From assembly GCF_052114085.1 (NCBI RefSeq), contig NZ_JBFREB010000001.1:2728001-2792000 (forward strand): DNA of 64,000 bases. Direction: 5' to 3'. Made by a program: the position numbers and the translations under genes. The stretch comes from Leifsonia sp052114085. GTDB lineage: Bacteria > Actinomycetota > Actinomycetes > Actinomycetales > Microbacteriaceae. Below the pieces are notes generated by a model. The model saw nothing but the letters and a program-made list of their open reading frames with translations, did not search any database and was not told the DNA's origin. Shown piece by piece: positions 23,660 through 32,680 of this stretch. Each line of letters starts with the position of its first letter. Positions within the stretch are counted from its first letter, which is position 1.

Positions 23660-24328
23660 ATGTGGGATGCAGTAGGGCACCTGTTCCCTCTCGCCATTGC
23701 GGGCGCCGTGAGTTCGGTCCCCATCAGCGCGACGGTCATCATCCTGCTGTCCGCGAATCAGCGACGCTCCTCCATCCCGTTCACTCTCGGATTGGTGGTG
23801 GGCATCGCCCTCGTCACGCTTCTCTTCGCCGTGTTGGCGCAAGCCCTGCCTTTGGCGTCCCACCGCCAACCGCAGGTTGCGGTCGGCACCTTCGAGATCG
23901 TGATCGGACTCGCCTTGGAGATTCTCGCGTTCATCGAATGGCGGCGACGCCCCCGCGACCATTCCGCCCCTGAACCCCGCTGGCTGAGAGCCGTCGGATC
24001 GTTCGGCCCCTGGTCGTCACTCGCTTTCGGATTCGGTCTCGCGGTGCGGCCGAAATCGATTCTCCTGGGCGCCGCGGCCGGGCTCGCCATCCGTGGAGCG
24101 GATCTGATGGGCTGGCAGTACCCCGTGGCGGTCCTCTTCTACACGCTCATCAGCGGGTCCACGGTGGTCGCGCTCGTGGTGATCGCTCTGAGTTCGCCGG
24201 TGCGGACGCGACCGTTGCTGGAGCGGACCCGTGCCTGGATCGCGGGGAACGGCGCACTGGTCACGGTGCTCATCCTGGTGATGGTGGGCGCCTTCGTCCT
24301 CGGCAACGGGGTGAGCCGGCTGGGATAG
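23660..24328 (+). CDS. GAP-family membrane protein (LysE-superfamily)
   Basis: A 222-aa protein with six hydrophobic segments, starting LFPLAIAGAVSSVPISATVIILLS, with PFTLGLVVGIALVTLLFAVLA, SLAFGFGLAVRPKSILLGAAAGLAIRG and a C-terminal helix (LVTVLILVMVGAFVLG). The pattern of a start rich in SSVPI, a basic middle loop (EWRRRPRD) and a KS in the fifth region fits the GAP/Sap family, linked in mycobacteria to glycopeptidolipid or sulfolipid export. ATG 23660 has no ribosome site of its own. Confidence 0.72.
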   Translation: MWDAVGHLFPLAIAGAVSSVPISATVIILLSANQRRSSIPFTLGLVVGIALVTLLFAVLAQALPLASHRQPQVAVGTFEIVIGLALEILAFIEWRRRPRDHSAPEPRWLRAVGSFGPWSSLAFGFGLAVRPKSILLGAAAGLAIRGADLMGWQYPVAVLFYTLISGSTVVALVVIALSSPVRTRPLLERTRAWIAGNGALVTVLILVMVGAFVLGNGVSRLG

Positions 24329-24359
24329 CGGCCGCCGGAACCGCTTCAGCGCTGGCAGC

Positions 24360-24399
24360 GATAACTTTATCAAGACGCCGTGCGCTGATAAAGTTATCA
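24360..24399. promoter_or_regulatory. Inverted pair of TGATAA-N2-TTATCA palindromes over a leaderless promoter
   Basis: GATAACTTTATCA (24360-24372) and TGATAAAGTTATCA (24386-24399) are reverse complements of each other, and each is itself nearly palindromic. The second contains an extended -10 (TGATAAAGT) and ends two bases before GTG 24402. A factor bound here would cover the promoter and the start codon. Confidence 0.65.
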
Positions 24400-24401
24400 G
24401 C

Positions 24402-25634
24402 GTGCGCGACGCTCTCAACAATCCCTTCAGCCCCGGATCGGACACGGTCCCCGACGTCTGGGCCGGCCGGACGGAGCAGCTGAGCGACTGGCGCGACGTC
24501 GTCCGTCCGCGCAGGCTCGCCGGCCTCCCCGAGCGCGGCCGCACGATCCTCGGCGAACCGGGGCTGGGCAAGTCCACGCTCGTGCGCCGCATCGCTGAGG
24601 AGGCGGAGCGGGCAGGCGACTGGGTCACACCCCAGCTCCGCATCCCATCCGGCGCAGACCCGCTCAAGCTCGTTGCCGGCGCCATCCTGAAGCTCGCCAC
24701 GGAGGCCGGACTGGCGTCGGCACGCGAGAAGCGGATCGGCGACGCCATGGCTCGCGTACAGGAGGTGGCCGCTGCCGGCATCTCGCTCACATTGCGCGCC
24801 ACCGCCGGTCCCGAGCCCTACACGGCGCTCACCGAGCTCCTCGTCGAGGTGGGCAACGCGGCGATCGCCCACGGCCACGTCATCGCTCTGATCCACATCG
24901 ACGAGATCCAGAACATCACGGACGAGAAGGCCCTCTCCCAGCTGCTCATCGCCCTCGGGGACGCGCTGTCCCACCAGGTCGTGGTCACCGTTCCCGGTGG
25001 CGCGAAGGTGACGCGTTCGCTCCCGATCGAGGTCTACCTCACCGGCCTCCCCGACTTCGAGGACATGACCGGGGCCCGCAAAGGCGCAACCTTCGCGCGC
25101 CGGTTCAAGACCACCACCCTCAGCGGCATCGACGACGAGGATCTTGCCGAAGCCCTTCAGGAGTTCGTCCTCGAGGGCTGGGAGGTCCCCGACGGCTCCG
25201 GCGGCACCACGAGGATCCGGATGGAGCAGGATGCGGCGTCCCTCATCGTCGACGTCTGCCGCGGGGAGCCGTTCCTCTTCCAGCTGGCCGGCGAGCAGGC
25301 CTGGTACGCGGGGCGGGGCGACACCATCACGGTCGATGAGGTCCGTACCGGTTGGCGAGGCGCGCAGCGCGAAGCGACCGCGCACGTCGAGCGCATCCTC
25401 GAACGCCTGCCCAGCAGGGAGACCCAGTTCCTCCAGACGATGGCATCGCTTCCCGTCGCTGATCGCACACTCACGAACATCGCGCGGCAGATGGGTCTCG
25501 AGAAGGCCACCGACGCCGGACCGACATCGCAGCGACTCGACACCGTTCGCGGCATCATCGGGCGCGGGAGGCTCTACACGTTCCGTCACCGCGCCGTCGA
25601 GGCCTACCTCACCAGCAGCTGGCCGAACGTCTGA
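24402..25634 (+). CDS. AAA ATPase, Orc1/Cdc6- or STAND-like, with C-terminal winged-helix region
   Basis: A 410-aa protein. It opens DALNNPFSPGSDTVPDVWAGR, then Walker A LGEPGLGKSTL (about 50-60), Walker B IALIHIDEIQNI (about 160-172), a sensor-1-like VVVTVPGG, and an arginine-rich stretch FARRFKTT. The last 80 residues (ETQFLQTMASLPVADRTLTN; IARQMGLEKATDAGP; GRGRLYTFRHRAVEAYL) look like a winged helix as in Orc1/Cdc6. It stands alone. GTG 24402 appears leaderless and is abutted by a palindrome, which points to autoregulation by this protein. Related solo ATPases occur in actinobacteria; the function is unknown. Confidence 0.75.
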   Translation: MRDALNNPFSPGSDTVPDVWAGRTEQLSDWRDVVRPRRLAGLPERGRTILGEPGLGKSTLVRRIAEEAERAGDWVTPQLRIPSGADPLKLVAGAILKLATEAGLASAREKRIGDAMARVQEVAAAGISLTLRATAGPEPYTALTELLVEVGNAAIAHGHVIALIHIDEIQNITDEKALSQLLIALGDALSHQVVVTVPGGAKVTRSLPIEVYLTGLPDFEDMTGARKGATFARRFKTTTLSGIDDEDLAEALQEFVLEGWEVPDGSGGTTRIRMEQDAASLIVDVCRGEPFLFQLAGEQAWYAGRGDTITVDEVRTGWRGAQREATAHVERILERLPSRETQFLQTMASLPVADRTLTNIARQMGLEKATDAGPTSQRLDTVRGIIGRGRLYTFRHRAVEAYLTSSWPNV

Positions 25635-25646
25635 GCGCGGTGGCTC

Positions 25647-27317
25647 TCAGTACAGGTCGATGTCGTCCAGCGCCGTGAGTCGCAGCCAACGGTAACCGTA
25701 GGCATCGAGGGAAACGGTCAGCGCCTTGCCCTCGACAGGAACCTGTATGCCGGTGAAGACGTCGGTAAGTCGCCGGTCGTCCGCTGTGGCCGGGAGGGTG
25801 AGCTGCACCTCCCGGGGCTCGGACGCGAAGTTGTGCAGTGCGATGATCTGTCGGTCGCCCACGGTCAGGGTGTGCGCCAAGACCGCCTTGTCGGGCTGCT
25901 CCAGAACGTCGAACGCGCCCCAGCCGAACTCTCGTCCGTTGCGGTAGTGCCGGATGAGGGTGCGGATGAATGCGAGCAGCGAGTCCGGATCCCGCCGCTG
26001 GTCGGCGACATTGACGTGTTCCGGGCCGAACCCGCCCGAGGTGACGGCTCTACGAAGCTTTGATGTCGGCGCGGTCGAGAAGCCGCCGTTTCGATCGGCG
26101 TTCCATTGCATGGGAGTGCGGACCGACAACCGCCCGCCGACATCGAGATTCTCGCCCATCCCGATTTCTTCGCCATAGAAGAGCACCGGTGTTCCCGGGA
26201 GGGAGAACATCAGGCTGTAGACCATGCGGATGCGGCGCGGATCGCCCTGGAGCATGGGAGGAAGCCTGCGCACCAACCCGCGGTCGTAGACCTGCATCCG
26301 TTTTTCCGGACCGAACGCGGCGAAGACTTCGGCGCGTTCTTTGTCGGTGAGCTTGTCGAGGGTGAGCTCATCGTGGTTGCGCACGAAGTTCGCCCACTGG
26401 ATATCCGGCGAGCCCTTGGGGCGGCTGAGGAGTGCTTTCGCCAGGGGGCGCGCGTCGCCACGGGCGAGCGACAGGTACATCTTCTGCATGCTGATGAAAT
26501 CGAACTGCATCGTGAGTTCGTCGCCCTCCTTTCCGCCGAAGAAGGTGTTCTGGTCGCTCCGGGGGAGGTTAACTTCGCCCAGCAGGATCGCCTGCCCCGA
26601 GCGCCGGTCGAGGAACGATCGCAGGTCGCGAAGGTAGGCGTGCGGGTCCGGCAGCAGTGCTGCGCCGTCGACGATGCCGGTCGTGTCGAGAAGGAACGGC
26701 ACAGCGTCCACACGGAATCCGGACACCCCCAGCTGCACCCAGAATCCGACGATCTTGGCGATCTCATCGCGCACCCGCTCGTTCGTGATGTTGAGGTCGG
26801 GTTGCTGACGGTAGAACACGTGCTGGTAGTACTGCCCGGCCTTCTCGTCGTACTGCCAGTCACTGGTCTCCTGGTCGGGGAAGACCGGTTTGGGCTGACG
26901 TTTCGGCGGTTCGTCCCGCCACACGTAGAAGTCCCGGTAGGGCGAGTCGGGGCTCGAGCGTGCGGCCTTGAACCAGGGATGCTCGTCCGAGGTGTGATTC
27001 ACGACGAGGTCGACGATGACGCGCATCCCGCGATCCTCGGCGATTCGGATCACCTCCACGAAATCCCCGAGATCCCCGAGCCGCCGATCCACACCGAGGA
27101 ACTCCGAGATGTCGTATCCGTCGTCCCGGTCGGGCGATGGATAGAACGGCATGAGCCACAGGCACGTGACACCGAGCTCCTCCAGGTAGTCGAGCCGGCT
27201 CGCGAGACCACCGAGATCTCCGATGCCGTTGCCATCGCCGTCCATGAAAACCTCGACGTCGAGGCAGTAGATCACGGCGCTCTTCCACCACAAGTCGCTG
27301 GTATCGCTGACCTTCAT
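25647..27317 (-). CDS. GH13 alpha-glucosidase/trehalose-synthase-like enzyme
   Basis: A 556-aa glycoside hydrolase family 13 protein. N-terminal AVIYCLDVEVFMDGDGNGIGD leads the barrel; conserved regions are DLVVNHTSDEHPWF, GFRVDAVPFLL (nucleophile Asp), ILLGEVNL (acid/base Glu) and FVRNHDELTLDKL (third Asp), then the all-beta C-terminal domain. The order and the QPDLNITNERV segment match TreS (maltose alpha-D-glucosyltransferase), but no treY/treZ or maltokinase partner is adjacent, so amylosucrase- or glucosidase-like activity is possible. ATG 27317 has GGAG six bases upstream. Confidence 0.85.
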   Translation of the reverse strand: MKVSDTSDLWWKSAVIYCLDVEVFMDGDGNGIGDLGGLASRLDYLEELGVTCLWLMPFYPSPDRDDGYDISEFLGVDRRLGDLGDFVEVIRIAEDRGMRVIVDLVVNHTSDEHPWFKAARSSPDSPYRDFYVWRDEPPKRQPKPVFPDQETSDWQYDEKAGQYYQHVFYRQQPDLNITNERVRDEIAKIVGFWVQLGVSGFRVDAVPFLLDTTGIVDGAALLPDPHAYLRDLRSFLDRRSGQAILLGEVNLPRSDQNTFFGGKEGDELTMQFDFISMQKMYLSLARGDARPLAKALLSRPKGSPDIQWANFVRNHDELTLDKLTDKERAEVFAAFGPEKRMQVYDRGLVRRLPPMLQGDPRRIRMVYSLMFSLPGTPVLFYGEEIGMGENLDVGGRLSVRTPMQWNADRNGGFSTAPTSKLRRAVTSGGFGPEHVNVADQRRDPDSLLAFIRTLIRHYRNGREFGWGAFDVLEQPDKAVLAHTLTVGDRQIIALHNFASEPREVQLTLPATADDRRLTDVFTGIQVPVEGKALTVSLDAYGYRWLRLTALDDIDLY

Positions 27318-27418
27318 CGCTGCTCCACCGCCGATTCTTTCGCCAGTCCGGACGTCCGGCCCCGGTTCACGCTATCGGCAGCCGTGAGTGGCGGGCTACC
27401 CCGGCGGGCGGCTCGAGT

Positions 27419-27745
27419 TCATGGCCCGGCTGGCCCGCGCGGTTCGTCCCAGTGTCCGCCCTGTTCCGGCTCGCCGGTTGCGGCGAGGATGGCCTCCTCG
27501 ACCAGCCGGGCGTTCGGCCGTCGGTGCAGTGCGAACAGGTAGACGGCATCCAATACGCCGAGCGTGTTCGTCAGCAGTAGGGTCACGAACCACGGCTTGC
27601 TGCCGTTCCTGGCCGCTCGCCAGAGTGACGCGCCTTTCCAGGCGAGACTCCAGACGATGACCGCGACGAAGAGGGCGCGGCGAGCCGGCGGTATGTCGGG
27701 CATGCGCATCCCGAATGGGCCTGTGTTGTTTCTCATGGGCCCCAT
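27419..27745 (-). CDS. Small DUF5652-like membrane protein
   Basis: A protein of 108 aa (105 from ATG 27736). Two hydrophobic stretches (ALFVAVIVWSLAWKGASLW; WFVTLLLTNTLGVLDAVYLFAL) surround RAARNGSKP, the pattern WKGxALWRAARN...NTLGxxD of a small family I associate with DUF5652. The C-terminus is acidic and soluble. No strong ribosome site marks the start. Confidence 0.6.
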   Translation of the reverse strand: MGPMRNNTGPFGMRMPDIPPARRALFVAVIVWSLAWKGASLWRAARNGSKPWFVTLLLTNTLGVLDAVYLFALHRRPNARLVEEAILAATGEPEQGGHWDEPRGPAGP

Positions 27746-27848
27746 TGGACTGCCGTTGCCGGCCGGGTGGCAAGGGGACCGCTGAACGCATCATTGTGCG
27801 CTCGCCCAGCCTGACGGCAGACTCAGCCTCGGAAGGGAACGCACATGG

Positions 27849-29366
27849 ATGATCGCACCGGTGTTGCAGACGAACCAGCCCGAGGGCTGTCCGGTGAATG
27901 ATCAGCTTCCACCGCTCATCGGCGGCATCCTGATCCTCGTCGACCTGGCGATCCGCATCGCCGCGTTGATCATCGTGCCGAGGGACCGCAAGCCGACGGC
28001 CGCCATGGCCTGGCTGCTCGCCATCTTCCTGATCCCGTTCATCGGCATCATCCTGTTCCTGCTCATCGGCAACGTGAAGCTCCCCAAGAAACGGCGCGAG
28101 AAGCAGGCCGAACTCAACCGGATGATCGCCGAGCGCGCCTCGGAGGTCGAGCTGGCGGGCGACCGCTCGGCCTGGCCCGACTGGTTCGCGGGTCTCGTGC
28201 GTCAGAACCAGAGCCTGGGCGCCCTGCCGGCCGCCAGCGGCAACAGCGCGACTCTGATCGGCGACTACACGACCTCGATCGACGCGATGGCCGCCGAAAT
28301 CGACACCGCCACCCGTTTCGTGAACGCCGAGTTCTACATCGTCTCGTTCGATGCGACGACGAAGGGCTTCTTCGCCGCGATGGAACGCGCCGTGCAGCGC
28401 GGGGTAGCGGTCCGCCTCCTCGCCGACTACGTCGCCTCGCGGCGGGTGGCCGCACACGACGAGACCTTCGCCGAACTGGATCGCATCGGTGTGAAATGGA
28501 GTTACATGCTGCCGGTTCGCCCCTTCAAGGGCGAATACCAGCGACCCGACCTCCGCAATCACCGCAAGCTGCTCGTCGTGGACGGCCGGGCGGGGTTCAT
28601 GGGGTCGCAGAACCTCATCGACCGCAGCTACAACTCTCCCAAGAACATCAAGCGCGGACTGCAGTGGCAGGAGCTGATGACACGGGTGACCGGGCCGATC
28701 GTCGCTGCGACGAACGCCGTCTTCCTGTCCGACTGGTACCTCGAGACCGGTGAGCTCCTGGAGGCGGAGGCGAACGTGCCCGCCCGGGATGTGCCCGCAG
28801 ACCCGTCGCCGGATGCCCTGGTCTGCCAGGTGGTACCGAGCGGCCCCGGCTACGTCGGCGAGAACAACCTGCGCCAGTTCCTCACCCTGGTCACCTCCGC
28901 CCAGCACACGGTCATCATCACCAGCCCGTACTTCGTACCCGACGAGGCGATGATGTACGCCATCACCTCAGCCTGCGAGCGCGGCCTCGAGGTGCAGCTG
29001 TTCGTCTCCGAGATCGGCGACCAGGGATCCGTCTGGCACGCCCAGCGCTCCTACTACAAACCGCTCCTGCAGGCGGGCGTGCAGATCTGGCTGTACCCGG
29101 CCCCGTTCATCCTGCACTCGAAGCATGTGTCGATCGACGACGATGTCGCGGTGATCGGGTCGAGCAACATGGACATCCGCTCGTTCGCCCTCAACTCCGA
29201 GGTGACGCTGCTCGTGCGCGGCGAAACGTTCGTCGCTCAGATGCGGGCGGTCGAGCAGGGCTACCGCGACGCCGGCCGCCGGCTCACCCTCGAAGAGTGG
29301 GAGAAGGAGCCGGCGTCCGCCACCTTCCTGGATGGGGTCGCCCGGCTGACGTCCGCACTGCAGTAG
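27849..29366 (+). CDS. cls: Cardiolipin synthase, phospholipase D family
   Basis: Membrane enzyme making cardiolipin; 505 aa from ATG 27849, or 490 aa from GTG 27894. Two N-terminal helices (GGILILVDLAIRIAALIIV; MAWLLAIFLIPFIGIILFLLI) precede two PLD domains with HKD motifs HRKLLVVDGRAGFMGSQN (about 238) and HSKHVSIDDDVAVIGSSN (about 425). GGAAGG upstream best fits ATG 27845, which is in another frame and encodes 18 residues ending at 27901 over the GTG at 27894. The GTG may therefore be the real start, used by coupling. Confidence 0.9.
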   Translation: MIAPVLQTNQPEGCPVNDQLPPLIGGILILVDLAIRIAALIIVPRDRKPTAAMAWLLAIFLIPFIGIILFLLIGNVKLPKKRREKQAELNRMIAERASEVELAGDRSAWPDWFAGLVRQNQSLGALPAASGNSATLIGDYTTSIDAMAAEIDTATRFVNAEFYIVSFDATTKGFFAAMERAVQRGVAVRLLADYVASRRVAAHDETFAELDRIGVKWSYMLPVRPFKGEYQRPDLRNHRKLLVVDGRAGFMGSQNLIDRSYNSPKNIKRGLQWQELMTRVTGPIVAATNAVFLSDWYLETGELLEAEANVPARDVPADPSPDALVCQVVPSGPGYVGENNLRQFLTLVTSAQHTVIITSPYFVPDEAMMYAITSACERGLEVQLFVSEIGDQGSVWHAQRSYYKPLLQAGVQIWLYPAPFILHSKHVSIDDDVAVIGSSNMDIRSFALNSEVTLLVRGETFVAQMRAVEQGYRDAGRRLTLEEWEKEPASATFLDGVARLTSALQ

Positions 29367-29400
29367 TCGCGCACACTGGCCCGCACCCTCCGCGACCCGG

Positions 29401-30156
29401 TCAGTGAACCGAGAAACCGCCGTCGACCGCGATCGACTGCCCCGTGACGTAAGCCGCCGAAGGGCTTGCAAGAAACACGGCGGCGCCCGCGAAGTCTTCA
29501 GTGCGGCCGTTGCGACCGACAAGCGTCCGTGCCGCGAGTGCAGCCACGGTCTTCGGGTCGGCGCTCAGCCTCGCATTCAGGGGCGTCTCGACGAATCCGG
29601 GAACCAGCACATTGGCCGTGACACCGTACTTCGACCATGCCTCCGCCTGCGAGCGGGCCAGCCCCTCGATGGCAGCTTTGGACACACCGTAAGCGCCACT
29701 GGACGCGAACGCTCGATGCGCTTGCTGGGAGCTGATGTGGATGATTCTCCCGAAACGTCTGGACGCCATCGCCGGAGCCAGTCGTTGCCCGAGGATGAAC
29801 GGCGCATCCAGATTCACTGCCATGGTCGCATCCCACGTGGCTTCGTCGAGGTCAGCCATCGGCGGCCTCAGATTCACACCCGCGGAATTCACGAGGATGT
29901 CGACATCCCCAACCTGGTCTGCCAACTCATGGACGCCGGATCTCGTCGCGAGATCGGCCTGGATTCCTCGCGCGGAGCCGTCGGCTGCGAGAATCTCATC
30001 GACCGTGGCGGAGATGGTCGACCACGTCCGGGCAGCAATGACAACACGGGCTCCCGCCCCGGCCAAGGCGACCGCGATAGCCCGACCGATGCCGGAACTG
30101 CCACCCGTCACCAGGGCGGCTCGTCCGTCCAGCCCGAAGAGTGATTCCAGCGCCAC
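29401..30156 (-). CDS. Short-chain dehydrogenase/reductase (SDR)
   Basis: A 251-aa classical SDR. Cofactor motif ALVTGGSSGIGRAIAVALAG, NSAG (ILVNSAGVNLR), catalytic Ser in IIHISSQQAH and YGVSK tetrad (AYGVSKAAIEGLARSQ), and C-terminal PSAAYVTGQSIAVDGGF. Arg in AARTWST suggests NADP(H). The GTG start at 30156 is 10 bp after the PAP2 stop; a TAGCAT seven bases before it could also allow a leaderless start. Substrate unknown. Confidence 0.87.
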   Translation of the reverse strand: MALESLFGLDGRAALVTGGSSGIGRAIAVALAGAGARVVIAARTWSTISATVDEILAADGSARGIQADLATRSGVHELADQVGDVDILVNSAGVNLRPPMADLDEATWDATMAVNLDAPFILGQRLAPAMASRRFGRIIHISSQQAHRAFASSGAYGVSKAAIEGLARSQAEAWSKYGVTANVLVPGFVETPLNARLSADPKTVAALAARTLVGRNGRTEDFAGAAVFLASPSAAYVTGQSIAVDGGFSVH

Positions 30157-30166
30157 GTGGGCAATG

Positions 30167-31042
30167 CTAGCGACCCGGCATCGCCTGCGACGGGGCTTGC
30201 GCGGGGGCAACCGGTTCGCGGCGGCGCTGGACCGTCAGGTAGAGGCGGTGGGCGGTGATGATCAGGGTCAGCCAGGCGGCGCCGAGGGCCCACGCAGCGA
30301 GGACGTCGGTGAACCAGTGGTGGCCGAGATACATCCGGCTCAATCCCACAGTGAAGGCGTAGAAGCCGGCGCCGCAGATCAGGAGCACGCGGGCGTGAAC
30401 GGAGTGGCGTCTGAGGATCAGCAGGTAGGCGATGATGCCGACGACGACGACCGCGTTCAACGTGTGGCCGCTCGGGAACGACGGCGAGAATTCATACGGC
30501 GGCACAGCGTCCGTCAGCGGTGGGCGATGCCGGCCGATCAGGTCCTTTCCCGCGATGGTCATCAGGAGTGAGCCGGTTCCCGCAGCGGCGATGAGCAGTA
30601 CCGGAGTCCACGAGCGACGGCGCAGAGCGAGCACGAGGATGGCCGTCACCGCGATGATCGGCATACCGATCTCGCCGGCGATATCCGTGTAGCCGATGGT
30701 GAAGGCATTCAGCACGGGCGAGCGCAGGTGCATCGCCGCGTTCAGGACGGGCAGGTCGAGGCCGGCGACGCCGTCCTTGTCCGTGACAGCGTCGTACACC
30801 TGCGCCGCGATCAGGGTGAGAACGACGGCCAGCGTCATCCCGACGACGAGGGTGATGATGAGCGCAGCGTTCGCTCCCAGGCGGGCGCTGATCCAGTGCG
30901 CGAATCGTGCCAGTTGCCGACCGAGCGGCGTGTACCAATGCGTGAGGTCACGGTCGCCCACGAAGCGGTCATCGGTGACCTCACCCCGGACACCGGTCTC
31001 ATGTGGATCTGGGGTCAGCGGGGAACCGGTCATTGCTCGCAT
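30167..31042 (-). CDS. PAP2-family membrane phosphatase
   Basis: A 291-aa lipid phosphatase. The three PAP2 motifs are KDLIGRHRPP (about 163), FPSGHTLNAV and SRMYLGHHWFTDVLAAW, with five or six hydrophobic segments. Likely substrates are undecaprenyl pyrophosphate or phosphatidate. ATG 31042 or ATG 31033 may be the start. It is followed on the same strand by the SDR gene. Confidence 0.88.
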   Translation of the reverse strand: MRAMTGSPLTPDPHETGVRGEVTDDRFVGDRDLTHWYTPLGRQLARFAHWISARLGANAALIITLVVGMTLAVVLTLIAAQVYDAVTDKDGVAGLDLPVLNAAMHLRSPVLNAFTIGYTDIAGEIGMPIIAVTAILVLALRRRSWTPVLLIAAAGTGSLLMTIAGKDLIGRHRPPLTDAVPPYEFSPSFPSGHTLNAVVVVGIIAYLLILRRHSVHARVLLICGAGFYAFTVGLSRMYLGHHWFTDVLAAWALGAAWLTLIITAHRLYLTVQRRREPVAPAQAPSQAMPGR

Positions 31043-31142
31043 TGTGCCCGCCCGCCTTCCTTCCGGATACCGTCGCCGGCTGAGTAAGCGCTCAGAGCAC
31101 GGGCGTCATCCGATGGGCAGCGCGCTGAGTGGGCGTTCTGCG

Positions 31143-32303
31143 TCAGCTCGGCGTCATCGGGAGTCGACGATCCAGCCACCACATCGTGATCGCCCCAGCG
31201 ATGAGGCCCCAGAGCGCCGATCCGATTCCGCCCACGACAACACCGGACACAACGACGAGGAAGGTCACGATCGCCGCGATCCGGTGCCGCACGTCCTCCA
31301 GTGCGGCCACGATGCTGCTGACGAGCGCTCCGAGCACCGCCAGACCGGCGACCGCGGTGACAAGGATCGCGGGCGCAGCACCGATCAGCGCAGTAGCCAA
31401 ACCCGCAGCCGCACCGAGCGGAAGATAGAGCAGACCGTTCGTCAGAGTTGCGATCCACCGGCGGGATGGGTCGGGCGACGACTCCGGCGACGCCATGATC
31501 GCTGCGGTGATCGCGCCGAGATTGATCGCGTGGCCGCCGAACAGGGCCGCGCCCGCCGAGCCGAGGCCCTGGCCGACCAGCGAGAACCGTGGCGGCGCGA
31601 CATAGCCGTAGGTCTGCATCACCGCGAATCCCGGAACGTTCTGACCCGCCATCGTCACCACGAACAGCGGCAGCCCGACGCTCAGAATCGTGAACGGATC
31701 GAATGTGGGGGCGACGAACACAAGTTGCGGCGAGATGGCGGCCCCACCTATCCAACCGGTTCCCGCGGCCACGAGTATTGCCACAACGGCCACCAGCATG
31801 GCCGCCGGCACTGCCCACCGCGGCGCGAGCCGGAACAGCACTAGCCAGACGACCACGATCGGGACAGCGTACTGCGGCAGGGTGGCGACCGCCTTCACAG
31901 GCGCCAGGCAGATCGGCAACAGCACTCCGGCGAGCATCGCACTGGCCAGCGGTCGCGGGATACTCGCGATCGCACGGCCGAGCCGCCGCCATAGTCCGGA
32001 GAGCACCATGAGTGCCGCCGACACCACGAACGCGCCGACGGCGTCCGAGAAGCGGGTGCGCCCACCGGCCGCAGCAAGCAGCACCGCGGCACCCGGCGTA
32101 GACCACGCGATCGCGAGAGGCACTCGCAACCAGAGCGCAGCTGCCGTGCTGACGACGGCAATCGCGATGCACACCGCGAATAGACCCGATGACGCCTGGG
32201 CGTCCGTGGCGCCGACAGAATGCAGACCAGCGATGACGATGACGAAAGACGACGCAAACCCCGAGATGGCCGCGACGAACCCGGCCGAGATCGGCTGAAG
32301 CAC
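31143..32303 (-). CDS. benE: BenE-family benzoate/aromatic acid transporter
   Basis: A 386-aa, about 12-helix membrane protein. It opens ISAGFVAAISGFASSFVIVIAG with LAIAWSTPGAAVL, PICLAPVKAVATLPQYAVP, MAGQNVPGFAVMQTYGY and FGGHAINLGAITAAI, all BenE hallmarks. It would take up benzoate or a similar acid by proton symport. The GTG start is at 32303; GATAA-N8-TTATC (32316-32333) lies just upstream. It follows a 99-aa gene by 64 bp on the same strand. It may feed the aromatic cluster at 40-56 kb, but is not linked to it. Confidence 0.88.
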   Translation of the reverse strand: MLQPISAGFVAAISGFASSFVIVIAGLHSVGATDAQASSGLFAVCIAIAVVSTAAALWLRVPLAIAWSTPGAAVLLAAAGGRTRFSDAVGAFVVSAALMVLSGLWRRLGRAIASIPRPLASAMLAGVLLPICLAPVKAVATLPQYAVPIVVVWLVLFRLAPRWAVPAAMLVAVVAILVAAGTGWIGGAAISPQLVFVAPTFDPFTILSVGLPLFVVTMAGQNVPGFAVMQTYGYVAPPRFSLVGQGLGSAGAALFGGHAINLGAITAAIMASPESSPDPSRRWIATLTNGLLYLPLGAAAGLATALIGAAPAILVTAVAGLAVLGALVSSIVAALEDVRHRIAAIVTFLVVVSGVVVGGIGSALWGLIAGAITMWWLDRRLPMTPS

Positions 32304-32367
32304 GGATGTCGAAGCGATAACAGAGAGCTTATCTTTTCCCGCACCTCGACTACCGCGGGGACAGAAC

Positions 32368-32667
32368 TCAGTGGCTCACATACCCGCTCGCGAACGTGTC
32401 GTCGACGAGCGTGTAGTACCGCGTGCCACGGCTTTCCGAAGACAGCGCCCACGTCCGCTCGAAGCGGCGTCTGGCGGTGCCGTATTCGATGACGATGCGC
32501 TCAGCAGCAGTCGGCAACTGCGAACTCCACTGCTGCGGGGCGCCGAGGCCCTCCGCCTGCAGTACGACCTGCGGAGCCGACGCGGACGAAGCTGCGGTGA
32601 GCTCCTTGACCTGCACGGAACTCAGGCGTGCCTCGGTGACGGGGCGGGTGATCATTTCGATGTTCAT
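32368..32667 (-). CDS. Hypothetical 99-aa protein, divergent from TetR gene
   Basis: A soluble 99-aa protein starting MNIEMITRPVTEARLSSVQV and ending YYTLVDDTFASGYVSH. TTGGAGG seven bases before ATG 32667 is a good ribosome site. It is divergent from a TetR gene and upstream of benE. No family recognised. Confidence 0.55.
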   Translation of the reverse strand: MNIEMITRPVTEARLSSVQVKELTAASSASAPQVVLQAEGLGAPQQWSSQLPTAAERIVIEYGTARRRFERTWALSSESRGTRYYTLVDDTFASGYVSH

Positions 32668-32680
32668 CGCGAACCTCCAA

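Noticed and set aside
24270..25589. 439-codon open frame on the minus strand
   Set aside because: Antisense to the AAA ATPase gene with its Walker motifs; no recognisable domain.
26106..27542. 478-codon open frame on the plus strand
   Set aside because: Antisense to the GH13 enzyme; composition typical of a shadow frame.
32316..32333. GATAA-N8-TTATC near benE as a second copy of the AAA-ATPase box
   Set aside because: The spacing is eight bases rather than two and only one copy is present, so I do not link it to the 24360-24399 boxes.
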